From Candidatus Tectomicrobia bacterium (GTDB taxonomy: Bacteria; UBA8248), in NCBI GenBank assembly GCA_016192135.1, contig JACPUR010000035.1, forward strand, positions 197,338-261,337: 64,000 nt of DNA. Direction: 5' to 3'. The translations under genes were made by a program, and so were the position numbers. Below, piece after piece: positions 1 through 10,427 of the stretch. A model generated the notes under the pieces. That model did not search any database and was not told the DNA's origin. It was given only the letters and a program-made list of their open reading frames with translations. Every line of letters begins with the position of its first letter. Position 1 is the first letter of the stretch.

Positions 1-1
1 A

Positions 2-490
2 GAGGTGATTCGCCAGGTTTCGAAGGATGATCTCTTCCGGATTCCCGTCGTGGGGTGGGTCATCACCCAGTGGCGGGCATTCCCGGTGAAGCGCGGGGCG
101 GCCGATTTGTCTTCGCTCCGCCGACTGGAGGAATATGTCCGGCGGGACAAGGTGGTCCTCTATCCGGAAGGGACGCGGAGCCGCGACGGTTCGCTCGGAC
201 AAGGCAACCGGATGGTGGGGCGGATCATCCGCGACGCCCGCCCCATGGTGGTCCCCGTGGCTATCCGGGGGACCGAGAAAGTGGTCCCTCTCGGGAAGAC
301 GCTGCCCCGCCCGGGGGCCACGGTCGAGGTGATGTTCGGCCCGCCGGTGCCGCTCGGGGAGGAAATGGCCATCGGGAACGCGAAGGAATCGAGCCAGGCC
401 ATCGTAGACAAGGTGATGGCCGCAATCGGGCACCTTCTCGGCGAGGATAAAGCGCGCTCCCGGGCCGCGTCCATAGGCGGGGCCGGGTGA
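2..490 (+). CDS. plsC: 1-acyl-sn-glycerol-3-phosphate acyltransferase, C-terminal part (5' end outside window)
   Basis: This is the tail of a PlsC/LPLAT-family acyltransferase, which acylates lysophosphatidic acid at the membrane during phospholipid synthesis. The reading frame is open from the first complete codon, so the true start and the catalytic HX4D motif lie upstream of the window. Visible family motifs are the YPEGTRS block (family FPEGTRS, glycerol-phosphate binding) and a following VVPVAIRGT block. The stop TGA overlaps the ATG of the next gene (TGATG), which suggests translational coupling. The family call is firm. The exact acyl acceptor cannot be judged from a fragment. Confidence 0.88.
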   Translation, partial: EVIRQVSKDDLFRIPVVGWVITQWRAFPVKRGAADLSSLRRLEEYVRRDKVVLYPEGTRSRDGSLGQGNRMVGRIIRDARPMVVPVAIRGTEKVVPLGKTLPRPGATVEVMFGPPVPLGEEMAIGNAKESSQAIVDKVMAAIGHLLGEDKARSRAASIGGAG

Positions 491-1005
491 TGGCTTCCCG
501 CGCCCTGCCGGCCGATTTCGCCCGTCTCCTGGGGGACATGCGCCGCCAGGAGCCCTGGGGCCGGAAGCTCTTCCGCCACCGTGTTTTCCAGGTGTGGGAG
601 GGGGCCGTGGGGAAGTCGCTCGCCCGGGTCGCCCGGCCGGCGGCCGTGCGGGGCGCGCGGCTCTTCGTGGAAGTGAGCGATTCGGCGTGGCTTCAGGAGC
701 TGAAACTCCGCGAGAAGGATTTGCTGGCCGGCCTCAATGCGGCGCTCGGGACGGAGGAGTTCAAGGCGCTGACGTTCCGGCTGGGGGAGTGGGAGCCGGA
801 TGCGCTTGCGGCCCGGGCGGAGGCGCCCGGGCCCACGCCCGCCTCCATCTCCGCGGAGGATGAGCCTGCGATCGAGGCTGCGCTCAAGGGCTTGGGCGAC
901 CCCGAGCTTCGGGAACGCGCCGAACACCTTCTTCACCGGGCCCGGAGCCGCGGCAATCCGCCGGGCGGGCCGTTGCAAGCCGTGCATGGGGGGAAAGGGG
1001 AATGA
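490..1005 (+). CDS. DUF721 / DciA-like protein
   Basis: The protein has 171 residues and a DUF721 domain in its first ~110 residues. The domain shows the pattern of an N-terminal helix, a W..VVG-type core (VWEGAVG), a hydrophobic strand (ARLFVEVSDSAW) and an LQELK-type helix. Some members of this family (DciA) load the replicative helicase DnaB in bacteria that lack DnaC or DnaI, and a dnaB gene occurs in this window at 11121. The C-terminal ~60 residues are charged and low in complexity. ATG 490 is preferred over the overlapping GTG 487. The stop overlaps the next ATG (ATGA). A helicase-loading role is inference from the family. Confidence 0.7.
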   Translation: MASRALPADFARLLGDMRRQEPWGRKLFRHRVFQVWEGAVGKSLARVARPAAVRGARLFVEVSDSAWLQELKLREKDLLAGLNAALGTEEFKALTFRLGEWEPDALAARAEAPGPTPASISAEDEPAIEAALKGLGDPELRERAEHLLHRARSRGNPPGGPLQAVHGGKGE

Positions 1006-2723
1006 GGAAAGAGACGCTCTGGCTGGCGGGGGCTTGCCTGCTCGCCGGGCTGGGAGCGGGATGCGCGTCGTCCATGGAAGGGCAGGTGGAAGTCAATGTG
1101 GCCGACGAAACCGGCCTTCCGGGCACGGCGGAGTCCTATTACCACTTTATCCTGGGCTACCGGGACGAATTGAACAGCCGCCTGGACGATGCGCGGGAGA
1201 AACTCTCGCAGGCGGTACAGGGAGACCCAAAATCTTCCTTCCTTCTGACCCGGCTCGCGTCCCTCATGGTGCGCCAGGGGAACATGGACCGCGCCGAGGA
1301 GCTGGCGCGGAGAGCCGTCGCCCTGAACGGGAAGGAGACGCAGGCCTATCTTATCCTCGGGGGGGTCTATACGGCGCGCGGCAAGCTGGCCGATGCCGTC
1401 GCGATTTATGAGAAGCTGCTCAAGATCAAGCCCAACGAGAACGAGGTGCGGCTTCTCCTGGCGACCTCTTATCTGGAGCTCGGCCGGAACCAAGAGGCGG
1501 TCGACATCCTGGAGAACTTGGCCAAGGACCAGCAAGGCGACGTACTGTCCCGGTTCTACCTGGCCCAGGGCTACATCCGCCTGAAGAAGTACGACGAGGC
1601 GGAGCGCGAGCTCAAGTTCCTCACCGAGCATCAGCCTCAGTTCACGCGCGGCCTCCTGATGCTGGGCGGCCTGCATGAGACCCGCGGCGAGTTCGGCAAG
1701 GCCGAGGAAGTCTACAAGAAGATCCTCGTGTATGAGCCGGACAATCGGCAGGCCCGCGCCCGGCTGGGCCAGGTTTACATCCGCAAGGAGAACCTGGAAG
1801 GGGCGCTCAAGGAGTACGAGCGGCTCGTCCAGGATGAGCCCGGCAACCTCGATGTCCACCGCACCCTCGGCTTCCTGCGCTTCGAGCGCCGGAACTTCCA
1901 GGAGGCGCTGCGGGAATTTCGCTTCGTGCTGGCGAAAAACCCCAAGGACGAGCCCGTCCGCCGCTTCGTCGCCGCCATCTATGAGGAGCTCGATCAGGCC
2001 AGCCTGGCCGAGAAGGAGCTCAAGGACCTGATCCGGCTCGTTCCCCAGACGGTGGAGGGCCGGGTCCAGCTCGCCCGCCTCTATGCCAAGACCAACGCAT
2101 GGGACAAGGCATCCTCCGTCTTGGACGAGGCCGCGGCCGTCAATCCGAAGGATGCCCGCATCCCCTTCGCGCGGGGCGGCATCCTGATGCGGCAGAAGAA
2201 ATACGCCGAGTCGGTGGAGTTCCTCCAGGTCGCCGTCAATCTCGATCCGAAATCCACCCTGTACCGTTTCAACTTGGCGTCGGCCTTTTACGAGCTCAAG
2301 CGCTGGGGCGATGTGGAGGCCGCGACGCGTGAAATCATCCGGCTCAACCCGAAGCACGCCAATGCCCTGAACCTTCTGGGCTACATGTTCGCCGAGCAGA
2401 ACAAGAACATCCCGGAGGCGGAGCAGCTCCTTACCCGCGCGCTCGCCATCGAACCGGCGAACCCGGCTTTTCTCGACAGCATGGCCTGGGTTTACTACCG
2501 GCAGGGTAGGTACAAGGAGGCCCTGGAGAAGATCATCCATGCCCTGAACCAGACGCCCGACGACGCCGTCATGCTCGATCATCTCGGCGACATTCATTTC
2601 TCGCTGGGCGATGTTCCCAAGGCGCTGGACGCGTGGCGAAAGTCCTTGAAGGCGGATCCGAAGAATTCCGAGGTGCAGGAGAAGATTCGCCGCCATGAGG
2701 AGGCGGGGCGGAAAGCCCGGTAG
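1002..2723 (+). CDS. TPR-repeat lipoprotein
   Basis: The 573-residue protein starts with a lipoprotein signal peptide ending at Cys21 (GLGAGC; Gly rather than Leu at -3 is slightly atypical). The rest is an almost continuous array of tetratricopeptide repeats, recognisable from repeated A-x-x-x-x-x-L, Y-x-x-A and x-P-x-N/D patterns (for example EGALKEYERLVQDEPGNLDVH). TPR superhelices mediate protein-protein contacts. A similar TPR protein precedes lolB-ispE in pseudomonads (from memory), so an envelope role near the Lol system is plausible but not proven. It starts inside the stop of the upstream gene, which indicates one operon. Confidence 0.8.
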   Translation: MRKETLWLAGACLLAGLGAGCASSMEGQVEVNVADETGLPGTAESYYHFILGYRDELNSRLDDAREKLSQAVQGDPKSSFLLTRLASLMVRQGNMDRAEELARRAVALNGKETQAYLILGGVYTARGKLADAVAIYEKLLKIKPNENEVRLLLATSYLELGRNQEAVDILENLAKDQQGDVLSRFYLAQGYIRLKKYDEAERELKFLTEHQPQFTRGLLMLGGLHETRGEFGKAEEVYKKILVYEPDNRQARARLGQVYIRKENLEGALKEYERLVQDEPGNLDVHRTLGFLRFERRNFQEALREFRFVLAKNPKDEPVRRFVAAIYEELDQASLAEKELKDLIRLVPQTVEGRVQLARLYAKTNAWDKASSVLDEAAAVNPKDARIPFARGGILMRQKKYAESVEFLQVAVNLDPKSTLYRFNLASAFYELKRWGDVEAATREIIRLNPKHANALNLLGYMFAEQNKNIPEAEQLLTRALAIEPANPAFLDSMAWVYYRQGRYKEALEKIIHALNQTPDDAVMLDHLGDIHFSLGDVPKALDAWRKSLKADPKNSEVQEKIRRHEEAGRKAR

Positions 2724-2744
2724 GCGGCCATCAAACCATTGCGC

Positions 2745-3587
2745 ATGCGGCGTCTCGTCCTAGGCATCCTGGCGCTGTTCCTCTCCGGTTGCGCCGCGAG
2801 GGAAACCGCTCCGCCCCCCGTTCCGCCGGCCGTCTCCGAAGTCCTTGCGCGTATTCGCAACCGCCCCCGCCCGCGCTCCCTGCGGACGCTCGCCAATTTT
2901 CAGCTCCGGTTCAGCGCCGAGGAGCCGGGAGGGCTCCTCGCCCGGGAACTGGGCCTCGGGGGTACCTATGCAGGGAAGGCGATTCTCTTGTGGCGCGCGC
3001 CGGCTTCCCTGCGGCTGGAGCCCCTGACTCCGCTGGGGACACCTGTCGCCGTCGTGGTGGCCCGGGAGAAGTCCCTGCGCGCTTACCTGCCCGGGCGGGC
3101 GAGATTCTTCGAGGGGCGGGCGGATGCTTCTTCCATGGCTCGGCTGTTCGGGGTGCCGATCGGCACCGGATTGCTCGTCCGCCTACTTCAGGGGGCGCTG
3201 CCGGTGGCGGAGGGAGCGGAGGCGGAGCAAGGCCGGATCGGCTGGGATGAAGAAGCGAGCGCTTTCCGCCTGGAACTTCCGCCGGGCGGGGGCCTGGATC
3301 GCCGGCAGGTGGTGTGGCTGGAGCGGGATTCCTGGAGGCCCCGCCGGGCCCTGCTGGGCGAGCCCGGTGCGGAGATGGAAGTGCATTTCGGGCCCTTCCG
3401 CGAATGGGGCGGGGGGCATCTTCCGGAATGGGTGGAGATGACCGCCCCGAAGGGCGCCAGCCGGCTTCGGGTGGAAGTTACACTGCCGCCCTCCGCTTCC
3501 CCGGCGGAATTTCCGGAGGGCGTTTTCGACCTGGCCGCCCCGCCCGGCGTCCGGGTGCTCCCCCTCGACGAAAGCGCCTTCCGGTGA
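2745..3587 (+). CDS. LolB/DUF4292-like outer-membrane lipoprotein
   Basis: The N-terminus is a clear lipoprotein signal with lipobox LSGC (Cys16). A Pro/Ala linker and about 240 residues rich in beta strands follow, resembling the LolB/DUF4292 lipoprotein-binding fold (LANFQLRFSAEE, YAGKAILLWRAPASLRLEPLTPLG). LolB inserts lipoproteins into the outer membrane. Sequence alone is only suggestive. The gene lies directly before ispE-prs-rplY-pth, the same place lolB occupies in gammaproteobacteria, which strengthens the call. ATG 2745 was chosen over TTG 2739. Its stop TGA overlaps the GTG start of ispE. Confidence 0.65.
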   Translation: MRRLVLGILALFLSGCAARETAPPPVPPAVSEVLARIRNRPRPRSLRTLANFQLRFSAEEPGGLLARELGLGGTYAGKAILLWRAPASLRLEPLTPLGTPVAVVVAREKSLRAYLPGRARFFEGRADASSMARLFGVPIGTGLLVRLLQGALPVAEGAEAEQGRIGWDEEASAFRLELPPGGGLDRRQVVWLERDSWRPRRALLGEPGAEMEVHFGPFREWGGGHLPEWVEMTAPKGASRLRVEVTLPPSASPAEFPEGVFDLAAPPGVRVLPLDESAFR

Positions 3588-4453
3588 CCACCCCTGAAGG
3601 TTTCTGGCTGGCGAGTCCCGCCAAGGTGAATCTAGGGCTGCGCGTGCTGGGGAGCCGTCCCGACGGCTATCACGAGATTGTCACCTGGATCCAGCAAGTG
3701 TCCCTATCCGACCGCATTTGGCTGGGAAAACGATGCTCCTCCATTCATCTGACGGTGGCCGGAGAATGCGTCCCCGCTGGGCGGGGAAATCTCGCCTACC
3801 AGGCCGCCGCTGCCCTCAGGGGGGAGGCCGGGGACCGGACGCTGGGAGCCCGCATCCATCTTGAGAAGCACATTCCCGCCGGCGCCGGCCTGGGCGGGGG
3901 GAGCGGAAACGCCGCGGCAGTGCTGTGGGGCCTCAACCGGCTCTGGCGCCTCGGCTTGTCGCCGACAGCCCTTCGCCGCGTCGGGACCTCTCTCGGCTCG
4001 GACGTGCCTTCCTTCCTGGCGGGACCGGCCTCCCTCTGCCGAGGCAGGGGGGAGCGCGTGACGCCCCGGCCGCCCCTGCGGCGGGGGTGGTTCGTCTTGG
4101 CCAAACCTGGCTACTCTCTCTCGACAGCCGAGGTTTACGGCTGGATCCGGGGGGCCCGGAGCGGTCAGGAGGCAGCAGAGCCTGTGACGAACGACAGAAC
4201 GCCCATCTATCGGAATGATCTGGAAAAAGTGGTGTTCGCCCGCCACCCTGGCCTGAAAAAGGCCCGCGATCGCATGCTCTGCCTGGGCGCCTCCCGGGCG
4301 ATGCTGAGCGGCAGCGGGGCCGCGCTGTGGGGTTTATTCTCCAGCCAGGAAGAGGCGCTCAAGGCTCTGGCTGGATTCCGGCCGGGCCGGGGGTGGAGGG
4401 TCTGGCTCGCCCGGCCGCTGACGGCTTCCGCTTGGCTCGTCCGGAAAGAATGA
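3584..4453 (+). CDS. ispE: 4-diphosphocytidyl-2-C-methyl-D-erythritol kinase
   Basis: IspE phosphorylates CDP-ME in the MEP pathway of isoprenoid synthesis. The 289-residue protein has the expected GHMP-kinase layout: the N-terminal AKVNLGLRVLGSRPDGYHE block, the glycine-rich phosphate loop PAGAGLGGGSGNAAA near residues 98-112, the SLGSDVPSFL block with the catalytic Asp, and the C-terminal SGSGAALWG motif. The start is GTG 3584, which overlaps the preceding stop (GTGA). No alternative in-frame start gives a normal N-terminus. The length is normal for the family. Confidence 0.95.
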   Translation: MTTPEGFWLASPAKVNLGLRVLGSRPDGYHEIVTWIQQVSLSDRIWLGKRCSSIHLTVAGECVPAGRGNLAYQAAAALRGEAGDRTLGARIHLEKHIPAGAGLGGGSGNAAAVLWGLNRLWRLGLSPTALRRVGTSLGSDVPSFLAGPASLCRGRGERVTPRPPLRRGWFVLAKPGYSLSTAEVYGWIRGARSGQEAAEPVTNDRTPIYRNDLEKVVFARHPGLKKARDRMLCLGASRAMLSGSGAALWGLFSSQEEALKALAGFRPGRGWRVWLARPLTASAWLVRKE

Positions 4454-4542
4454 GAGGCGACATGCCCGGCCGCGCGTGAAGAAACACGAACGAATAGCGA
4501 AATTATATCTTTTTTGCATTTCCGCCCGACTGGCGGCGCGAC

Positions 4543-4571
4543 TTGACCCCATTAGGAAATTTGAGTACTTA
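4543..4571 (+). promoter_or_regulatory. candidate sigma70 promoter for prs
   Basis: TTGACC (4543-4548) and TACTTA (4566-4571) are separated by 17 bp, inside an AT-richer island (4491-4575) that stands out in this G+C-rich sequence. It ends 29 bp before the prs ATG. The -35 is good and the -10 is weak. Confidence 0.42.
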
Positions 4572-4600
4572 GAACCGCTCTTTGACTTCGGCCCCCGCGC

Positions 4601-5560
4601 ATGGAGACGGACGAAGTGAGGGACTACGAGCTCAAGGTCTTCGGGGGCCGGTCGAACCCCGACCTGTTCACCGAGATTGTGAAGGCGCTCGGCGTCCAGC
4701 CGGGGATGATCGAAATCGAGGACTTCAGCGACGGGGAAACCTTCGTCCGGATCGAGGAGAACATCCGGGGAGCCGACGTCTTCGCCATCCAGAGCATCTG
4801 CCATCCGGGAAACGCCAACCTGATGGAGATGCTCATCATGATGGACGCCTTCCGGCGATCGTCGGCCGAACGGATCACGGCGGTCATCCCGTACTACGGC
4901 TATGCCCGCCAGGACCGGAAGGTCCAGCCGCGCGTGCCCATCACGGCCAAGCTGGTGGCGAATCTGCTCGCCGCGGCGGGCGCGGACCGGGTCATCACGA
5001 TGGACCTGCATGCGGGCCAGATCCAAGGGTTTTTCGACATTCCCGTGGATCACCTATATGCCGCGCCCATCATGATCGACTATTTCTGCCAAAAGAACTT
5101 GCAGGACCTCGTCGTGGTTTCTCCCGACGCCGGCGGGGTGGAGCGGGCACGGGCCTACGCCAAGCGGCTGAACGCCGGCCTCGGCATCATCGACAAGCGC
5201 CGGGAGCGGGCGAACGTGGCGGAGGTGGTCCGCATCATCGGAGACGTGAAGGACCGCGACGTTCTCATGGTGGATGACATCGTGGACACGGCGGGCACCC
5301 TGACCCAGGGGGCTCAGGCGCTCATGGATGCGGGCGCCCGGCGGGTCTTCGCGAGCTGCACCCACGCCGTCCTCTCCGGCCCCGCCATCAAGCGAATCAA
5401 TGGCTCGTGCCTGGCGGAGGTTGCGATCACCGACACCATACCGTTGTCCGAGGAGGGGACGCGCTCCGGCAAGATCACGGTGCTGAGCGTGGGTCATCTC
5501 CTGGCCGAGGCGATCCGCCGCATCCACGAGGGCGCGTCGGTCAGCAGCCTCTTCGTCTGA
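4601..5560 (+). CDS. prs: ribose-phosphate pyrophosphokinase (PRPP synthetase)
   Basis: Prs transfers pyrophosphate from ATP to ribose 5-phosphate, giving PRPP for nucleotide, histidine, tryptophan and NAD synthesis. The 319-residue length is standard for class I enzymes. Visible motifs are the flexible-loop/ATP region (YYGYARQDRK), the ribose-phosphate region (VVSPDAGGVERA) and the PRPP loop (DVLMVDDIVDTAGTL). It follows ispE after a ~147-bp gap with its own likely promoter and precedes rplY by 40 bp. That gap contains an 8-bp GC hairpin, GGCCCGCC/GGCGGGCC, without a T-tract. Confidence 0.97.
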   Translation: METDEVRDYELKVFGGRSNPDLFTEIVKALGVQPGMIEIEDFSDGETFVRIEENIRGADVFAIQSICHPGNANLMEMLIMMDAFRRSSAERITAVIPYYGYARQDRKVQPRVPITAKLVANLLAAAGADRVITMDLHAGQIQGFFDIPVDHLYAAPIMIDYFCQKNLQDLVVVSPDAGGVERARAYAKRLNAGLGIIDKRRERANVAEVVRIIGDVKDRDVLMVDDIVDTAGTLTQGAQALMDAGARRVFASCTHAVLSGPAIKRINGSCLAEVAITDTIPLSEEGTRSGKITVLSVGHLLAEAIRRIHEGASVSSLFV

Positions 5561-5600
5561 GAAGGCCCGCCCGGCGGGCCAACCGTTGGAGTAAACCGAG

Positions 5601-6284
5601 ATGGACAGAGTCAATCTGGAAGTAGAGCGCCGCACAGGGAAGGGCAAGAGCGCCGCGCGCCACCTCCGCCGGGAGGGAAAGGTCCCCGCGGTGGTGTACG
5701 GGATCCATGACCCGGCCTCGGTGGCGGTCAGCCCCAAGGAGCTCGACCGGGTGCTCGGCACCCGGGCGGGCGTCAACGTCATCGTTCAATTGAACGTTAC
5801 GGGCGATGCCCAGGGCGAGCGTCCCGTCCTGATCAAGGACCTCCAGCGCGACCCCATGAAGGGCAGAATCCTGCATGCGGATTTTCTCGAAATCCGCATG
5901 GACCGCAAGATCAAGGTCGAGGTGCCCATCATCCTCAAGGGTGACGCCCCCGGCATCAAGCAGGGGGGCGTGCTGTCCCAACTCCTCCGCGAGCTGGAGG
6001 TGGAGTGCCTCCCGATCGCCATCCCCGAGGAAATCGTCGTGGACGTTTCCGGCGTCAACCTGAACGGCGTCGTCCACGTGCGCGAGATATCGCTCCCGGA
6101 GGGCGTGGACCTCATGACCGATCCGGAGGAGCCCATCCTGACGGTGGTGGCTCCGGAAGAAGAGAAGCCGGCCGAGGAGGCCGCCGCCGTCGCGGCCGAG
6201 GGCGCTCTTCCGGCGGAGGGCGCTGCCGCGGCCCCCGCGGGCGAAGCGGCCAAGGCCGAGTCTGGCAAGGAAGAGAAGAAGTAG
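5601..6284 (+). CDS. rplY: 50S ribosomal protein L25 (general stress protein Ctc form)
   Basis: L25 binds 5S rRNA. This 227-residue protein is the long, two-domain CTC/TL5 form. An N-terminal 5S-binding domain (GKSAARHLRREGKVPAVVYG) is followed by a beta-rich C-terminal domain (VEVPIILKGDAPG, VDVSGVNLNGVVHVREISLPEGV). It ends with an Ala/Glu-rich disordered tail of about 45 residues. The ATG is the obvious start. Its place between prs and pth matches the gammaproteobacterial order. Confidence 0.95.
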   Translation: MDRVNLEVERRTGKGKSAARHLRREGKVPAVVYGIHDPASVAVSPKELDRVLGTRAGVNVIVQLNVTGDAQGERPVLIKDLQRDPMKGRILHADFLEIRMDRKIKVEVPIILKGDAPGIKQGGVLSQLLRELEVECLPIAIPEEIVVDVSGVNLNGVVHVREISLPEGVDLMTDPEEPILTVVAPEEEKPAEEAAAVAAEGALPAEGAAAAPAGEAAKAESGKEEKK

Positions 6285-6314
6285 GGGGGAGGGCCGCGCG
6301 TCTCGGCCGGACCG

Positions 6315-6872
6315 ATGGCCTCGCCTTTGGTTCTGGTGGGTTTGGGGAATCCGGGGCCGGAATACGCCCTCACCCGCCACAATGTCGGTTTCTGGGCGCT
6401 GGACCGGATCTCCGAGGCGCACCGGATTCCGATCCGCACGCCGCGCCACCACTCGCTCATGGGCGCCGGCTCGATCGGCGGACAGCGGGTGGTTCTCGCC
6501 AAGCCGCAGACATACATGAACCTGAGCGGCAAGGCCGTCCGGGCTCTCCTCCGGGCGGAAGGATTGGGGCCCGAGAGCCTCATCGTTCTCCACGATGACA
6601 TGGACATCTTCCTGGGCCGGGTGAAGTTCAACACGACCGGCGGGGATGGGGGCCATAACGGGATTCGGAGCATCATCGAGGCGCTCGGCAGCCGGGAGTT
6701 CCGGCGCCTGCGCATCGGCCTCGGGCGCCCGCCGGTGGCCATGGGGGATCGGTCGGACTGGCTGCTCTCGCCGTTCGGGGCATCCGAGCTCGAGGCAGTC
6801 GAGGAATCGGTGACGCTGGCAGCCGAGCGCGCGGTGGCGCTCGTGAGGGAGGAGGCAAGAGGGGGCGCCTAG
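6315..6872 (+). CDS. pth: peptidyl-tRNA hydrolase
   Basis: Pth releases peptides from peptidyl-tRNA that drops off the ribosome. The protein has 185 residues. The family motifs are present: GLGNPGPEYALTRHNVGF with the catalytic His, KPQTYMNLSGKAV, the HDDMD motif with the catalytic-site Asp, and GGDGGHNGIRSI. It is cotranscribed with rplY, 30 bp downstream. A hairpin overlaps the stop codon. Confidence 0.96.
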   Translation: MASPLVLVGLGNPGPEYALTRHNVGFWALDRISEAHRIPIRTPRHHSLMGAGSIGGQRVVLAKPQTYMNLSGKAVRALLRAEGLGPESLIVLHDDMDIFLGRVKFNTTGGDGGHNGIRSIIEALGSREFRRLRIGLGRPPVAMGDRSDWLLSPFGASELEAVEESVTLAAERAVALVREEARGGA

Positions 6873-6890
6873 GGCTGGCGCCTCCTTTCC
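6861..6890 (+). terminator. possible hairpin terminator after pth
   Basis: GGGGGCGCC (6861-6869) pairs with GGCGCCTCC (6877-6885) with one G-T wobble around a 7-nt loop. Only TTTCC follows. The stem covers the pth stop codon. The T-tract is short, so this may be an attenuating hairpin rather than an efficient terminator. Confidence 0.4.
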
Positions 6891-6959
6891 TAGGGAGTCT
6901 CCGGTTTCTCCGGCGCGCCCGTGCCGCGGGAGCGGGAAAGGGAGGAGGAAAGGAAGCTG

Positions 6960-8957
<1,998 letters not shown>

Positions 8958-9060
8958 GAGAAGAAAAAACAAGAAGCCTGAATCCATCTCACGCTTCCCC
9001 CGGCCCGCAGCGCGCCTCCAGGGGGCGCCCGGGCCGGGGTGGCCCGGGGGGCCGGATCTG

Positions 9061-9069
9061 TGCTAGGCT
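9061..9069 (+). promoter_or_regulatory. candidate extended -10 promoter for rpsF operon
   Basis: TGC plus TAGGCT (9061-9069) forms an extended -10 element about 70 bp upstream of rpsF, with no recognisable -35. The same TAGGCT hexamer follows a perfect TTGACA at 32626-32654. The rest of the 180-bp gap is G+C-rich, and I saw no clear S6:S18 leader structure. Confidence 0.38.
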
Positions 9070-9138
9070 CCAGCCCTTGATGTTCCTCCTCGCTCCGGCC
9101 AAAAGGGCCGGGGCCGCTCAGTCCATGGGGAGATTCGA

Positions 9139-9651
9139 ATGCCTCAATATGAAACGATGGTCCTGCTGTCCCCGAACCTCACCGATGAAGCGGTCGAGGA
9201 AAGCGTCCAGAACTTCAGCAATCAAGTGACGGCGGGGGGCGGGGAAGTCCTCAAGGTGGATCGGTGGGGCAAGAAGCGCCTCGCCTATCCCGTCCAGCGC
9301 CAGCGGCACGGCTTCTACTACATCGTCACCTACAAGTCCGAACCGGCGGTCGTCCAGGAGATTGAGCGCGGCATGCGACTCAACGAGGACACCTACCGCT
9401 ACATGACGATCCGCATGGACGCCGCCCTGCTCCGCAAGCTCGAGAGAAACGAGCAGAACGCGAAGCGGCAGGCCGCCATGGCGCAGGAGGGCCGGCGCGG
9501 CGACGACGACCGGGGCGATCGCGACCGGGGCGATCGCGACCGCGGCGATCGCGACCGGGGAGAACGGGATCGCGGCGACCGGGGCGACAGGGATCGCGGC
9601 GATAGGGATCGGGGAGATCGCGGCGACCGGGGCCGGAGGGATGAGGACTAG
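9139..9651 (+). CDS. rpsF: 30S ribosomal protein S6 with long D/R/G-repeat tail
   Basis: Residues 1-~105 form the S6 domain, which binds 16S rRNA together with S18 (MPQYETMVLLSPNLTDEAVEE, KKRLAYPVQRQRHGFYYIVTY, DTYRYMTIRMD). From about residue 115 to 170 the protein changes to a low-complexity tail of repeating Asp-Arg-Gly-Asp units. The tail is encoded by an imperfect GC-rich repeat. GGGGAGA precedes the ATG. The operon rpsF-ssb-rpsR-rplI has the standard order. In E. coli the S6 C-terminus is a target for post-translational glutamylation. Whether this tail is modified is unknown. Confidence 0.96.
   Translation: MPQYETMVLLSPNLTDEAVEESVQNFSNQVTAGGGEVLKVDRWGKKRLAYPVQRQRHGFYYIVTYKSEPAVVQEIERGMRLNEDTYRYMTIRMDAALLRKLERNEQNAKRQAAMAQEGRRGDDDRGDRDRGDRDRGDRDRGERDRGDRGDRDRGDRDRGDRGDRGRRDED
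9502..9642 (+). repeat. in-frame imperfect tandem repeat encoding the S6 tail
   Basis: Units related to GGCGATCGCGACCGG recur with small changes and keep the frame, encoding DRGD/GDRD steps. Codon variation between units (GAT/GAC, CGC/CGG/AGG) suggests an old repeat under protein-level selection rather than fresh slippage. Confidence 0.7.
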
Positions 9652-9675
9652 CCCGGTTCCGGGCGGGAGGCTGCC

Positions 9676-10104
9676 ATGGCCCAGATGAACGCCGTTTTTC
9701 TGCGGGGGAACATGACGCGCGATCCCGAGAAGCGCTTCCTCCCCTCCGGGTCGTCGGTCGTGAACTTCGGGCTGGCTGTCAACCGCCGCTACCGCAGCGG
9801 CGAGGAGTGGAAGGAGGACACCTGCTTCGTCGACATCGTCGTCTACGGGAAGCAGGGGGACTGGATCATCGAGCAGTGCCGCAAGGGAAGCCCAATCCTC
9901 GTGGAGGGCCGCCTCAGCTTCCGGAGCTGGGAGGGCCAGGACGGCCAGAAGCGGAGCAAGCACGAGGTGGTGGCCAACACGGTCCACATCCTCGCCCGCC
10001 GGGAAGACGGCGGCGAGGGCGGGGGCTCCCGCGCCTACCAGGGCGGCGGGGCCTCCCGGGGAGGGGACGAGCCTCCCATGACCGACGACGACATTCCATT
10101 CTAG
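9676..10104 (+). CDS. ssb: single-stranded DNA-binding protein
   Basis: The 142-residue SSB has an N-terminal OB fold of about 105 residues (NAVFLRGNMTRDPEKRFLPSGSSVVNFGLAVNR, GSPILVEGRLSFRSWE). A Gly/Arg-rich linker follows, then the conserved acidic tip DDDIPF, which recruits replication and repair partners. The gene lies between rpsF and rpsR, a very common arrangement. Confidence 0.97.
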   Translation: MAQMNAVFLRGNMTRDPEKRFLPSGSSVVNFGLAVNRRYRSGEEWKEDTCFVDIVVYGKQGDWIIEQCRKGSPILVEGRLSFRSWEGQDGQKRSKHEVVANTVHILARREDGGEGGGSRAYQGGGASRGGDEPPMTDDDIPF

Positions 10105-10140
10105 CCGCATAGGCTTGAGAGAAGGGCCTGGAGGAAGCAG

Positions 10141-10410
10141 ATGATCATGATGCCTCGCCCGGCGGGCGACAAGAAGAAGAAAAAGAAGAAGCGGTATGTG
10201 CGCAAGAAGATCTGCCGGTTCACGGCGGAGGGGATCGCGTATATCGATTACAAGGACGTGAAGACCCTCCGGAACATGGTGAGCGAGCGCGGAAAGATCA
10301 TTCCCCGCCGCGTCACCGGCACCTCGGCCCGCTTCCAGCGGCAGCTCACCGTCGCCATCAAGCGGGCCCGCTACATGGCCTTGATGCCCTATACCGTGGA
10401 TCACGGCTAG
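10141..10410 (+). CDS. rpsR: 30S ribosomal protein S18
   Basis: S18 is the S6 partner in the small-subunit platform. The protein has 89 residues with an N-terminal run of seven lysines and the family core [37 protein letters not shown], ending in [11 protein letters not shown]. Three Met codons cluster at the start (10141, 10147, 10150). GGAGGAAG lies closest to 10141, so that start is used, but 10147 or 10150 remain possible. Confidence 0.96.
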   Translation: MIMMPRPAGDKKKKKKKRYVRKKICRFTAEGIAYIDYKDVKTLRNMVSERGKIIPRRVTGTSARFQRQLTVAIKRARYMALMPYTVDHG

Positions 10411-10427
10411 GACGAGGAGACGAGAAG

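Noticed and set aside
8958..9138. S6:S18 autoregulatory leader RNA upstream of rpsF
   Set aside because: Only a small GGCC-AAAA-GGCC hairpin is visible. I could not find the conserved bulged motif, so I did not annotate it.
9502..9642. CRISPR-like array
   Set aside because: Units are ~12-15 bp with no unique spacers, remain in frame and encode the S6 tail.
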